Assembly (NCBI GenBank): GCA_030159075.1
Contig: BROG01000236.1
Span: 837,501 to 901,500 of the forward strand
From: Atrina japonica
Lineage: Eukaryota; Mollusca; Bivalvia; Pterioida; Pinnidae
Reading direction: 5' to 3'
Length of the DNA stretch: 64,000 bases
Positions 45,101-60,100 of the stretch are shown here, one piece after another. How positions within the stretch are numbered: the stretch's first letter is position 1; every line of letters begins with the position of its first letter. Below the pieces are notes generated by a model. The model did not search any database. It had not been told where the DNA came from and saw only the letters and a program-made list of their open reading frames with translations. Position numbers and translations under genes: made by a program.

Positions 45101-48100
45101 CCACAAAAAGGGGGAATAACTCCCATAAGGGGATGACCTGACAATTTTGGTCTAATATACTTTTTTGTAGATCTTTGCATGCTGAACATGTTTGATTCTT
45201 TCACTTTTACTCTAGTTGTTATAATTTTCAAGACAATGTTAAAAAACATCAAAAAACATGAAATCTCCACTTAAAAGGGGAAATAACTCCCATAAGGGGT
45301 GACCTGACAGTTTCGGCCTAATTGACTTTTTTGAAAATCTTTGCATGCTGAACATCTTTTATTCTTTCATTTTTACTCTAGTTATTATACTTTTCAAGAC
45401 AATGTTAAAAAACATAAAAAAAAAACCTCCACTTAAAAGGGGAAATAACTCCCATAACGGGTGACCTGACAGTTTCGGCCTTAGTTGCATTTTTTGTAGA
45501 TCTTTGCATGCTGAACAGTTTTGCTTCTTTCACTTTTACTCTAGCTATTATACTTTTCAAGATAATGTCAAAAAACATCCAAAAACATGAAAAATCCACA
45601 AAAAAGGGGAAATAACTCACAAATGGGCCGACCAGACAATTTCCACCAAAATGAAATATTTGTAGATTTTTGCAAGCCACTCATTTTAGGGTAAAGGTTT
45701 TTTTTCTCTAGCTTTAATAATTTTGGAGATACATGTATTAAATTAAAAAAAACTGCTGATGCATTCGTTCTATTTTCAGCCATGAAAGCCATGTTTGGTC
45801 CTATCCCCTTTTCATCCACAAGCCTAATGCAGCTTTACATGGTTATACTTTCTGTCAAGTTTGGTTCAAATTGAAACAATGGTTCTGGAGAAGTAGTCAA
45901 AAATGTTGAAAATTTTACACAAAAAGAACATATTTTACATTTACTTTGGTGTCTGCGACCTTGACCTTTGACCCCATGACCTTGAAATTTTGTCAAAATG
46001 ATCCTTAGATAATTCCTTACAACTTTCTCATATATCTTTGTATACAAAAAGTTGATCAGTTTTGAGTTATTAAACAATTTGTTGTACAACTGTACCCTGC
46101 ATTACTGAAGCGCCCCCTAGTGGCTCGTTTATCAACAGATTTAATTTTCATTTGCAAACTTTGTAGATATTGACGTAACAATCATGCATACAAAATTTGA
46201 AAGTCATCTAATCATTGGTTCATTAGAAGAAGATTATAAAGATGTACCAAGTTTTGGTCCTTTTTGGCCCCTTTTGGAGCCCCTATGGGAGCTAGCCCCT
46301 TTTCATTCAAAAACTTTATGCAGCTCCACATGGGGATGATACATGCCAAATTTGGTGAAAATTGGTCCACTGGTTCTTGAGAAGAAGTCGAAAATGTTTA
46401 AATGTTAACGACGGACAATGGACGACAGACAAAAGACATCACAATAGGTCACTCTGAGCCTTTGGCTCAGATGACCTAAAAATGCAATCAGTTTCCACGT
46501 AATTATGTCATGTGACAAAAATTTTGTTTTATTAAAAAATCACTACTGGCTATTTATCTGATGTATTCGGGACTGGAAATCAGTGGTCCATATTTTCATT
46601 TCTTTTTTTGCGTTGAAATTGATCTTTGAAATTCATCTATTTATGTCCTGCCAATAATGATATACAGACATTGCCAGGTGAAATGCCACAAATTTTGTCC
46701 TGTGCCATGGACTTGTGTATAATATGCAGTGAGGGTCTTTCACATGCTACATCTGCCGTGATGTTGACTTTCAGTTTTTTATGGCAAGAAATTGAAAGTA
46801 CAGTGAAACTTGTACATAACGACCTCCTTAGGGACACAAGAAAACCAGTGTTTATAGGGAGGTGGTCTTTAAATAGAGGTTGATTTGTACACAAATGGTA
46901 CTATTGTGGACAGCAAAAAACAGTCTTTGTGACCAGGTGGTCTTTATACACAGGTGGTTACTAAAGCAGGTTTGACTGTAGATGTTGTTTTTGTAACAAA
47001 AACATGTCTCCCCTCTGTACCTGGATGTTCTGACATCTTGACCTTCAAAATATGACCCAGGGTAAAGGTCATGCCACATCTTTAGGTCATGACTAATTAT
47101 ACATGGGTTAGAAAGTTATAGCCTAGACAAAATTTTGTGACAAACTGACAGACAAACAGTTAGACAGACAGAAAACGATGCCAAAACTTATCTGTCTCCC
47201 TGCCCCCTTGACGATTGAATATTGTCTTGCCCGGACCAAGTCTTTAAAATCTAGATATTTAAGTAACCATAGCAACATGCTGTCTGTCTTCATCACTGAA
47301 TCAACTAACCTTCTCAGTGTCCGTCTCATACACAGGAATCTTTTCATGAGCCAATTTCTGTTTTTCGGCAAGACAATTGGTGTGATACTCTAAAATCTTC
47401 TTGAATTCTTCTTCTGTGGTCGCTTCCAGGAGATTCATCCGGACATCCAAATCAGAAAAAATTGTAGCAAAAGTTCTTCCGGTCTCCAGCTCATTCTTGG
47501 TTCCTTTCTGCAATTATGTACATGTAAATGCAAATAGCGGTGATATTTTCAAGTGGTAGAAGTAATGTACAGGATGTACAAGTACTGCCCATCTAGTTAT
47601 CTATCTTTGAAATGTGGCCTGTGAAGACAGGTGACCTCTCATGAGAGGTTTTACTCAAATTGAAAAACATAAATGATAAGAAACAGATTTTATTTTTCAA
47701 AATTACATACATATTCAACTTATCTTTTTCTATACAAAATTTTTTAACTTAACAACACAGAAATATTCAGTCTATATATCTGATAATGTTAGGAACTAAT
47801 AAATTATACAGAAAGTAGGTCAATTTTTCAAAGCCATATATCACATAGAAAGTAGGTCAGTTTCAGTCATAGATCACATAGAAAACAGGTCGCTGTGTCA
47901 TGCAATCAAATATGTAATTCACATAGAAAGTATGCCATTGTGTCATATAGTCATACATCATATAGAAAGTAGGTCACTGTCATATAGGACTACATAAATC
48001 ACATAGAAAGTAGGTCACTGTCATATAGGACTACATAAATCACATAGAAAGTAGGTCACTGTCATATAGGACTACATAAATCACATAGAAAGTAGGTCAC

Positions 48101-51100
48101 TGTCATATAGGACTACATAAATCATATAGAAAGTAGGTCACTGTCATATAGGACTACATAAATCACATAGAAAGTAGGTCACTTTGTCATATAATCATAA
48201 ATCACATACATGTAGGAAGTAGGTCACTGTGTCATTGACTCACCTCTTTTATAGGTGTCAAAACAACAATGATGAAGTAAACCTCCTGACTACTTGTTCC
48301 TAAATTTGCAGGTGTACGTAACCGAGCAATGCCAACATGTCTTGTTTGAATTGATGGAATGCTAGCCCTATTTTCAAAAGAATATATTTCATTAAAATTT
48401 CACATAATCTTGTAGACATTTCAGTAATTACAGTGAAGTAAATATTCAATTTTTCTTTAAAAAATCACAAATTGAAAATTAACCAAAAATTGAAAATTAA
48501 TCGAAAATGAAAAATTAATAAAAAAATTGAAAAATTAATCAACAATTGAAAAAATAATAAAATGAAAGTAAATAAAAATTTGAAAATAAGTTAAAAATAG
48601 AAAATCAGTAAAAATAATGAAAGTAAATAAAAAAAAAAAATAAAACGTAAAATATGTTCAATTGTTTACATATAAAGCATAACCACAATGTTTACAAAAT
48701 GACACATATAATATAGTTGTACTTACATGGCACACACCCAGTTCTGGTCATAATCAAATCCCCCACCCTCAGATATACTGGTGCACTGTAAAGTTCTGCT
48801 CAGCTGATGAACTGTAAAGAAAGGAAAACATACACATTTTATCTCCAAACCAATTACCGCTAATATGTTACTTAAATAGTTAGGAACTAAACCAGACTAG
48901 ACTGTCATTTAGAGTGGAATTGAGGAAACTGATGTGAAATACTAAAATCACTAAAAAAAAAAAAAAGGTCTGAACCATGTAACAGGCAGGTATGTGATTC
49001 TGTATTTGGACACGGTCTACATGATAACAGCATTGGGGTAGATGTGTACAACAAGAGTTCTACTTCTGAATCTGAATCATTGTGAATTTTTGTAATCAGA
49101 AATGTTAGCAGAAATGTTAGATGTTCCAGGGTGGATCATCTATGGATTCCTTTATAAATACATGTAGGTCAGAAATAGAAATGTATTCCAACCTGAAGCA
49201 TGAATAGGTAATCTGATTACCAAACCCTGCAGATGATATCTATATACAAAGGCATTTAAAGGATTTATGGACAAGATGTTTTTTTTATCTTTTTTTCCTC
49301 CTTTTTTTTTGGGGGGGGGGGGGTACAGGGATCTCAAGGGTAGATGACTCTATAATGGGTGTGAGATATCGAGCTGGGTTGCTTTGGTTTGATTTAATGA
49401 GTGGCATGACTACTTAAAGCCCTTGCCAATCATCCCTGTAAGGCAGGGAGAGAGATGTTTTAGTGCATGCGTTTATGTCCTTGCTTGAGTGGTCCATATT
49501 TCCAAGGGCTTTTGAAGTGCCACTACACTTGTACAATCTGACAAAGGTAATCAAACTGTACATCCTAGACCATTTACTCTCCACCTAGGCATAGAGCTGT
49601 GCAGACAGAAGATGAAATTTCACCTCTGAAAATCTGGCACGTCCAGGAATCAAACCAAGGACCTTCTTGTTGGAGATCAACCAAGCTACTCTGTCTGTTT
49701 GAGATATTGAGATCTACATACTCATAAACAAGTAAACAGGATCCTCCACAATAAATCTCTATTTTTTTTGTTTCAGTGGTGTTTTATGCCACACTGAAGT
49801 TTCTTTACACTTACAGTGGCTACTAGTCTTCACTGATAACCTGGTTTTTACCTCCCCAGGAAGACACCACAGACCCTTCGCAGGTAAAGTGGCAAACCTT
49901 CTCATAGAATCAGCTCTGAGGTTCCAGAAGGGGCTCCAACTTCCTTGACTAGGATTGAGTAAGGCAATAATTTTAAGTGTGATGTCCTAACCACTCAACC
50001 ATGGAGGTCCCATTTTGTGATATTTGTTTCGTTATATTGTGGTAAATACAGTAAAACCTGCTATAGCGGCCATCTCTATATAAGGATTACCTGTTTATAA
50101 AGGCCAATTTTTTCAAGTCCCTTGACTGCATACTTCAACTAAATTGAACCTGTATATAAGGGTCACCTGCACATAAAGGTCAATATTTTCTGGTCCCTTG
50201 GGTGGCCCCTATATACAGGTTCCACTGTATGTCGCTACAAGAATATGGCCTTGGTTTGAACATTTACTATGTCACCTTGTTATATATAGAACCAAGCAAA
50301 TCAGTACAGTGAAACTTGTCCTGAAAGACCACTCTCATGAACGACCACCTGTCTTTTGAGGCCACATTCTGAAAACCACTTCGCTAATAATTCCTTTAAA
50401 TGAAACCTCTTTTGAGAGACCACCTGTCTTGAGAGACCACATTTCAGTGGCAAATGGGGTGGTCTCTCAAGGTTCTGGTGTAATACAATAGGTGAGATGG
50501 AAAAAGAGGCTAAAAGCTTCATTGAAGACGTAAAGACTTGACGGTCTGAGGATCTCTGAAGGCAGTCAACATTAACATACATGTAAACAAGAATCAGATA
50601 ATGGCTATAATAACTTTCTTTCACCATGTTCACATCTGTTAAAAAAATCTAGCAAGTGTGATGAGACGGAGGCTATTTCATAAAGTTTTAAAAGGAGTAA
50701 AATTAAATTTATTTTTATCTACAAACATACGGCAGCTGTCGCAATAATTATGTTCTTTTCTGTACCAGACAGAAACTTACAACGAAACAGCAATTTGAAC
50801 AGAGAACACAAGAATCATTCTATACACACATAAACATCACATCATATAAAGATGTAAAACTGTCAGAAGCTACAGGAGCCGGAGATAAGCGGAATAGTGC
50901 GGATATAATTATCTTTGATTATCTTTGATGTCTCCTTAATCAATGAACTGATTGTCACTTTAGGTCAAAGTGTCAGTGTATTTTTGGCATGTTCAGAAAT
51001 CGGAGAGATCGTTGCCTGCTAAAATAGCACAAATTTTACATACCACAGAGAAACCTGTAAAATCAATCCTAAATTCCTGACTAACAGCCTTGAAACCAAA

Positions 51101-54100
51101 TAAAAGTTCAGAAAATAAATATTATACCATGTTTAAACTTCCGATGCTGAACATCCATCTTGTATAACAGTAGAGGAGACATAAATGAGTTTGCAATTTT
51201 TTTTTCACTATGTATCTTTAGTAAATTCAGTTTGGTTTTTTTTTTTTCAATAACTTCTCTAGAATTCGTCTTTTATCCAATTTCAACAAAACTTTCTATT
51301 CACAGAAAGTTGAGGTTTTGCTACTCATATTCTAAAAATTCCGTTGCAATCTATGCATTATTTTAGAAGAAATACATTATTCTTCATGAGAGTAAAATTC
51401 TACATGTTCTAGTGACATCATTTTGATTTTTATTACGAAGAGATAATGAATGGAACTGTGACATATTTTATCAACACCAAAATAGAACCATCGATACCTA
51501 AGTAATAAATGTACCAGGTACATGGATGTAAACTAACAAAAATATTATTAAAATTAGGCCTAGATTTCCAGGGTTATACTTGCCACTTATCATTTATTTA
51601 CCTGGGATTTTTTATGTCTACCAAATTCAGAGGACAAAATCAAACAAATGCAGAATTATTAAAAATACATATAGAACTTTTTCTTACCTTTTCGGGAATA
51701 TGACCCATCTTAAAATTACATGTATGTCGAGTTTAAGTACAGAGTAAATATGGTGACTTTTGGTCCAGATGGTGATACAGGGAAACCTGCCTTGAAGAAC
51801 CACCTGTCTTGAAAGACTACTCTCATGAAAGACTACCTGTCTTGACAGAACACTCTCACGAAAGATCATTCTCATGAAAGAGTACCTGTCTTGAAAAACC
51901 ACTCTCATGAAAATCCACCACATTCTGAAAACCACTTGGTTAAACAAAAACCTTTAAATAAAATCTCTTTGGAAAGACCACCTGTCTTGCGAGACAATAT
52001 ATTTGTAGCTGATTGGGTGGTTTCCCAAGACAGGTTTTACTGTATTTTAAAAGATTGTCTTCTGTGACAGTGGTCTAACCGTGTCAATGTTGTAATGACA
52101 ATTGTACAGATCCAGAGTTTAGAGATGTGCTTTTTAGTAATAGAAAATGTTAGCATAGATTTGTTTGTTTCATTATTAATTTGTGCCTTTCACCACAATC
52201 TATCAATCAAGTGGGGCCAGGCCACTTTCAAATTGCGAGGAAGAAAATCTGAAAATGTATAAAAGTTAACACGTGACACACGTGCAAGTGGGTGATGTGA
52301 CGGACGACAGCGGCTAAGAACAAGGGAACTCCGAGTGACTCATCCTGACTTGAATAAAGAAAAGAAAACCAAAAAATTGTGACTTACTAGATGTACTTAT
52401 CAACATCCTTCTAAAAAATGAGCTGGGCTATACAAATCAAAATAGATCTAAGAAATATTTTGGTGATTATCAGAGAAAGTATGAGAAATCGGTAGTTTTG
52501 TGGTTATCACACTTGCACTTCGTTATCGTCTGCAGAGTGACATCATCAATTTGTGAGTGTTAATTGATCAACACTGCCACTTCAATCGTGATACAAAAAG
52601 GTCAATTTTAAGTACAAATGTAACGTAGGTAGAAATGATGTTTTTTATCTACATTTGTAACTTTGCCAAAAAATTACCTTTTGTGCAGGGTCAAAAGATC
52701 TCACCTGTGTGTACCCCTCTTAAACATAATTTCTGTAACATCTCTATCAAAGAAAAAGTCCCAGTTGTTAATTTGATTATCGATTTTAACATTTTATTTT
52801 TTCAATATTGACCTTGTCTGGTAACAACCTTTTGATATGTACTGTTCCATATTCCATCAATTTGGGTACAACATCAGAACGTTACTGCTTGTTATCAGTT
52901 ATAGCCACCAAACTTGAAATTCTTACCACTGAACCAATATTGACCTGGATTTCTAATATTTCTGAATAAGTTTAAAAAAATCAGATACAGGTAAGTTATT
53001 TTGAAAAATTTATTTCATTAAATTTTTTGTTGTTTTTAAAAATGGAAATTGGTGCCTTGTTTTCCGATATAATATGTCAATTAGAACTCTTTGTTTAAGT
53101 TTCAAAACTTCTTACCACAATCATGTGTAAAAAGTGCGGACCTAGCCTGGTCATGGCTGTGATGTCCTAGACTGCTACCCAACATCTTGTGCAGAATCTC
53201 GTTGATGATTTCATCCAGGCTCACACGATTGAGATCAAGGATCAGAACTGTGTTTTTCAAAAATTTTTGAACATCCATTGCTGCTCTGACCTCCATGGAG
53301 AAATCCTTCAGGGGCATTTTCTGTCATAAACAAAGACAAAAAAGATGTTCAAATTGTCAAATTTGATGTCACAGAAAATAACAGTAACTAAAGTTCTTGC
53401 TTAGAAAAAAAGAAGTCAAAATAATCATCAGTTAATTCTACATGTACAGGAGCTGAATTTTTTTTTTCAAATGCTTGGGTTCAGGCATTTTCAATAAAGT
53501 TTGCCTGGGTCCGGTCCTCTATTACTCTAATATCTGGGTCCAATAAAAATTCCTATATTTACATATATATCTTTAAATATTGATTTGTCCTTCGGATGAG
53601 ACAGTAAAAACCAAGGTCCCATGTCACAGTAGGTGTCGGCACGTTAAAGAACCCTCACTGCTCAATGGCCGTAAGTGCCGAGCATAGGCCAAAATTTGAA
53701 GCCCTTCACCGGCATTTGGTGATGTCTCCATATGAGTGAAATATTCTTGAGTTGGACGTTAAACAACAATAAACAAACAAACATTAAATATTGATAGTAG
53801 CCTATAGCTGGTTTTGAGGGTTACAGGGGCTGTGGATCAGATATAACAGACCATTGAACTTTATGAAGGAAACAGGTAAAGTTCAAAGCAACAGAATATA
53901 AACATTCACTGATCCAGAATTGATAGGATTGATTTTACCATGCAAATTAGGTCTTATTTTTCCAAAAATTTAATGAAAAATTTTCCAGACTTTGCGGAAA
54001 TGTGTCTACTTTAATTTGTTTAAATTTTCCCTATTAGGAAAACATTGGCATTTGTGATTAATGCAGACAAGAAAACTCACTGCAGACGACAATGGATAAC

Positions 54101-57100
54101 AGTACATATAGGTCACCAGTATGACTCAAGTAAAAAAGATAAAATAAACAAATAAACAAACATCAAACACACAAACAACAAAAGAAACATTGTATCTTAA
54201 ATAGAGAACATTAAACTGATAAAAAACTCTTTTTGGTATTTGCTTTCATTGTCGGAATGCGTAGTAGAGAGTCAAGGTTACTGATGTGAAACGGTGTTAT
54301 CATTTGAAGATGCCGTTTTATCACATGCAGTTACTATTTCTGTGCCATTCACGCAGCATGAAACCAAACAATTGAAAAATTTGTTATAAAGATAAAAACC
54401 ATAAAATACATAAAAAAAGGAAAGAATTTTATCTATCAACAGCTATTTAGTTCAACTTATGGTAGATGTCAATCAAATGCCTGGTTCACTTTCTTCAAAT
54501 TTCCAAGGCTCGAAAGTAACACTTGTTGACTTGTCTTACTTATACAAAGTAGAAATGGTTATACTAAAGTGTTAATCATTTAGGTATGCAGCCTTGAAGC
54601 TGATGTACAAACAGTTTGAACATTGGACAAAAAGGACCTTCCGAATTATCCAGTCAAGTGCTATGGAGGAGTAAGCATCCCCTGTCGACCGCTTAAACCT
54701 GCCGCGAGTCCAGGTCGGGTTGAAATCAAATTACTTCAGGAATAAATCTTGGTCACAATCTGTATAGATGACTCAACAACTACAGGGGAGATAAATCCTA
54801 GTCACAATTAGAATAGACAACTACAGGGGAGATAAATCCTGGTCACAATTAGAATAGACAACTACAGGGGAAATAAATCCTGGTCACAAGTGGTATAGAT
54901 GACTCAACAACTACAGGGGAGATAAATCCTGGTCACAATCTATAGATGACTCAACAACTACAGGGGAGATGATCCTGCTCACAATCTATAGATGACTCAA
55001 CAACTACAGGAGAGATATATATAGATGACTCAACAACTAAAGGGGAGATATACCCTGGTCACAAGTGGTATAGATGACTCAACAACTACAGGGGAGATAA
55101 ATCCTGCTCACAATCTATAGATGACTCAACAACTACAGGGGAGATAAATCCTGGTCACAATCTATAGATGACTCAACAACTACAGGGGAGATAAATCCTG
55201 GTCACAATCTATAGATGACTCAACAACTACAGGGGAGATGATCCTGCTCACAATCTATAGATGACTCAACAACTACAGGGGAGATATATTCTGTTCACAA
55301 GTGGTAGAGATGACTCAACAACTACAGGGAAGATAAATCCTGGTCACAATCTATAGATGACTCAACAACTACAGAGGAGATAAAACCTACTCATAATCTA
55401 TAGATGACTCAACAACTACAGGGGAGATAAATCCTGGTCACAATCTATAGATGACTCAACAACTACAGGGAAGATAAATCCTAGTCACAATCTATAGATG
55501 ACTCAACAACTACAGGGAAGATAAATCCTGCTCACAATCTGTATAAACACCTCCTTAGCCCTTGAATTTAATTCCCAGTATTTTAAAAGGTTAAAGTGGT
55601 TAAACCAATTGTGACATCTCAAAGTAAAAGTCTGCCAAAAAGTGCTGTGTTAGGCCATTTAGCAAAGGTCATTTGGACTAGTCTAAGTCATTGATTTACA
55701 GAAGAGTCCATTGTTTTTCAGGGGTTGATGAATTAAGTCAGAATTTTGACCTGCAGTAAGTTTTTTATTTTTTCTATTTTTTTTATAAATATTGTCATTA
55801 AACTGCTTAAAACAAAACACAATCAAACCTAACATTGAAACATTGCAGCTTCTTCATGCACTAATACAGGTAAAACCTTGCAATCGCACACTAACTGCTA
55901 AATATAGTTCAAAGTGTATTTTAATTCTCAGAATCCTTTGTTACTACAAAGATAAATTTCCACTTGCAATCGATATCTAATGAGATGTGATGTCTATTTC
56001 TATAATCTCACATGATTGAGCTGTCAAAATCAATTCAGTCTTTATTCAAAACTTGAACGGAAAATATCAACAATACTGTTGTTGTATTGAAATTCTATCT
56101 ACCAAGAAAAAATGAAAAAGATTCTTAATTGTTTATTGGCAGTTAACATGTAATTTTCGTATATAGACATTTTGATGCATTTCTGATTGTGTAATAAAAT
56201 ATTTTTGATTGCAATTGATCAATATAGAAATTGGCTGTTACCCCACATGTCTATAACATGTACATGTATAAATAAAATGCATGAAATGCTTCATAACAAA
56301 GGTCCCAAGGGATCTTGATATAATGGTCACCCTAGTTTATACACAAGATATTTGGGATCACATCCGAAATTTTCTCACCCATATTCTGAAGAACATATAA
56401 CTTTTGAATTTAACTAGACTGACCATCAAGGATGATTGAGAATACCCCCACCATCTGCCCCCACCCAACCCCTAGTGCATCACTGGTTGACAATAAATTG
56501 GAAGGTCTTTGTAGTGGTATAGTTGTATTACCTCTTATCTGACCACCTGGTCACAAAGGCCATTTTGTTGTTGTTCCCCAATATTACCATCTGTGTACAA
56601 ATCCACCTCTATATAAAGACTACCTCCCTATAAACACCGGTTTTGTTTTGTCCCTAAGAGGGTCTTTATATACAAGTTTCATTGTAGATCTATATGTTGG
56701 CTATAGCTAATGGCAAACTTTCCCACAAAAGCAGCTTATGTTCCACTGGTACTCGGTCCCGTACTGACGGGAGGTGAGAGACTCCATGGTTATAAGTGTG
56801 ATGCTCTAACCACTGGACCACAGAGGCTTCCAATATAATTTTGTCTAAGTTTTGTTTTGTTTTTTTGTTATTATTATTACAATAGAACCTGTCTTATAAG
56901 GCCATCCCATCTGCCATTGGAATGTGGTCTCTAAAGACAGGTGGCCTCTCGAAAGATTTAAGGGTCTCAGAAGACAGTTAGTCTTTTATTTATAAGACTG
57001 GTCTCTCAGTTTCACTGTATTATTTATTTATTTATTTATTTTTTATTATTGCCATTTTAATTTCTGTTGTCTTTTTATGAGCTTTTTTGTTGCAGACCAT

Positions 57101-60100
57101 AGAATTTGACATAGCAGTTTAGATTCTTATTTCGGCCATTAAAACAGATAACAGCATTCATTTGAAATGTGCTTACATTATATTTTGTGGCCCTCTTGGC
57201 CAAGTAGTTAAAAAAAGCATCACACTTTAAACCATGAAGACTCTCACATTTAGTTTTTGTGAGAAAGTTTGGTAGTTTACTTGTGGAATGCCGGTGGTGT
57301 CTTCCCGGGTACATACTAACTCGGTTGTCTCCTCTACCACTAAAAACTGACTGTCACCACATAACTGAAAACATGGAGTGTGGTGTAAAACACCAAACTA
57401 AATAGAAAAAAAAGAAACAGTACCGCTAACGGTACATATATATGCTTGTAAAATGCCAAACAAATAAAAAAACAGAACTGAAAAAAATTTTGATGTCTGT
57501 TATTTTGCCAAATTTAAACCTCCAATCATTTTATAATTCACAAACATTTTCGGTTCTACAAAATGGACAAATCAATAAATATAGTTTGATATAACAGAAA
57601 TATCATCTAAAGCAAAAAAGAAAATTAAAAAAAGAAAAAAATCAGACCATAAAAAATAAACCCCTACTGATATGAATGTGTTTGAACACCATGAACACAC
57701 AAGCCTCCAAAATTTATCAATGCATTTATCATGACCTTATTGATTAATTTTCTATAAACATGCCAAAAACTTGAGAAAATAAACAAAAACTCAAGAAAAT
57801 AAACAAAAACTTGAAGTCCTTAGGTTTTCTAAACATTCTGCAATCTGTCGGCACCTGTTGTTTTCCCTGATGCATTTCTGCGATAAACACCATCATATTA
57901 CTTATAATGAGTTGATACAGTTTTTATCATACACTCTTATATATATTGGTTAGGAAACTGACGACAGGTGTTTATATCAATCATACCTGTTGTAATGATC
58001 TATCACATAAAGAATGAGATAGAAATAGGAGGTCTTGTCTTCTCACTGTTGAAATTATCCTGGATAGAAATTGCTTGCATGGATTGAGTTTTTGTTTTCT
58101 CGTTGTTATCATTATTCTAGGTTTAAATTGTTCATGTGGATAGAATTTTGTTTTACTGTACTTTATGCCACTCTCAACAATTTTATGGTTATACGGTGGC
58201 AGCCAATTTTAAATGGTGAAAAAGAAAAACTGTCACCAGGGGTGGATTCAGGAAGGTGTGTGCCCTATTGACAAAACATGTATAAAACTTTTAATTTCTC
58301 TATTAAAGCGATATAAACTATCACAATGATTATTTTTGTCCCCTGACATATAGTCGAGAATATAATAAAATGTGTGTTCAAATATATTATCAAACACATA
58401 AAACGTTGTAAAAGATCTTCTTTTCGAAGTTATTTGTTTTATTAGAATTTAAGTTTTCCAATCCAGCTGTATTTCCATATGCAATGACCTTTCAGATAAT
58501 CTCTTTCCCCATATCAAATGTACTTCGTAATTCGGTCAGGGGATCTCGGTCCTTTATGCGCTTGGAATATGTTAAAGTCGACCGATTTTTTGTGTTTTGT
58601 AATTATTTTTAAAATACAGGACATGGTTTTTATTGGAAAGTGCATGCATTATGTAAAATATAATTATGCTTTTCAACATTATTTTAAATACCTGAAGAAA
58701 ATCAGATGAATATATGAATAAATATATCAGTGCACTAAAAGAAAATTTTCCGATTTTTAATGTTACCCTGAATGCTGACTTTGACAAAATCAAAACAATA
58801 TAACTGTGAAAAGTATGCATACCTCTTGTTTTACAATTGTGTCGCCATGTCCGGAGGAGTTGGGCAGTTCATGATCAAATGTGTCAAGAATGATAAAGTC
58901 GAGAATGCAATGGGAGAAGTTAAAAATGGGTTGAGATCACCCGATATTCCCGGCACGTGGACAATTTCAGAAACGAATGTTTTGAAACGACGAAAAAGAC
59001 AAACGTTGCCTGATTTAGGTATAAAATGATGATGTACAAAAATAAACACAAAGGGTAATAAGAATAGAATGTATATTCACTATGAATAGCACATGTTTAT
59101 TGGTCACTCGGTAATCTTCGTAAAATATTACTGAAAGTTAATTTGCAATGCTCTGTGGACAAAAAATAATTGATATTACGGGTTACGTTTGGCAAGATTG
59201 TTGCAATTTTACACATGCATTTGTTATTCTAACCACCAGATGGTCTCTTTGGAATATCTATTTAGATAGAATCATATAAAATGGGCATGTAAAATAGTTC
59301 ACCTACGACAGCTCATATCGCTTTAAAAAGTGAAAAATCTATTTCAAATTACCAAAATCTTAACATCTTGCTACACTCAGGGATTAAACACATAGTCAGA
59401 CAACATATAAAGGGATTACACACAATCAAAACTCAGACAGTATACACTGAGATTAAACACATAGTCAAACAACATACACAGGGATTAAACACATAGTCAG
59501 ACAATATACACAGGGATTAAACATATAGTAAGACAGCATACATTGGGATTAAACACATAGTCAGACAATATACACAGGGATTAAACATATAGTCAGACAA
59601 TATACACAGGGATTTAACACATAGTCAGACAATATACACAGGGATTAAACATATAGTCAGACAATATACACAGGGATTAAACACATAGTCAGACAATATA
59701 CACAGGGATTAAACATATAGTCAGACAATATACACAGGGATTAAACATATAGTAAGACAGCATACATAGGGATTAAACACATAGTCAGACAAAGTTATAA
59801 TGGGATTACACACAATCAAAACTCAGACAGTATACACTGAGATTTAAAACACAGTCAGATAACATACACATGGATTAAACACATAGTCAGACAATATACA
59901 CATGGATTAAACACATAGTCAGACAATATACACAGGGATTAAACACATAGTCAGACAATGTATACAGGAATTAAACACATAGTCAGACAATATACACAGG
60001 GATTAAACATATAGTAAGACAGCATACATAGGGATTAAACACATAGTCAGACAATGTATACAGGGATTAAACACATAGTCAGACAATATACACAGGGATT

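Noticed and set aside
45073..45819. Minus-strand ORFs of 65-91 codons ([14 protein letters not shown])
   Set aside because: Repeated across the 165 bp satellite units; not protein-coding.
52250..52330. Possible internal promoter for a short SLC4A11 isoform (E-boxes, CpG, TATAAAAG)
   Set aside because: The TATA-like motif is on the opposite strand to the gene and the segment lies downstream of the exon at 53116-53320, so it cannot start that exon.
58572..58820. 82-codon minus ORF inside the TIR element
   Set aside because: AT-rich, Phe/Ile-rich chance ORF without motif; the + ORF at 58847 has better support from the second copy.
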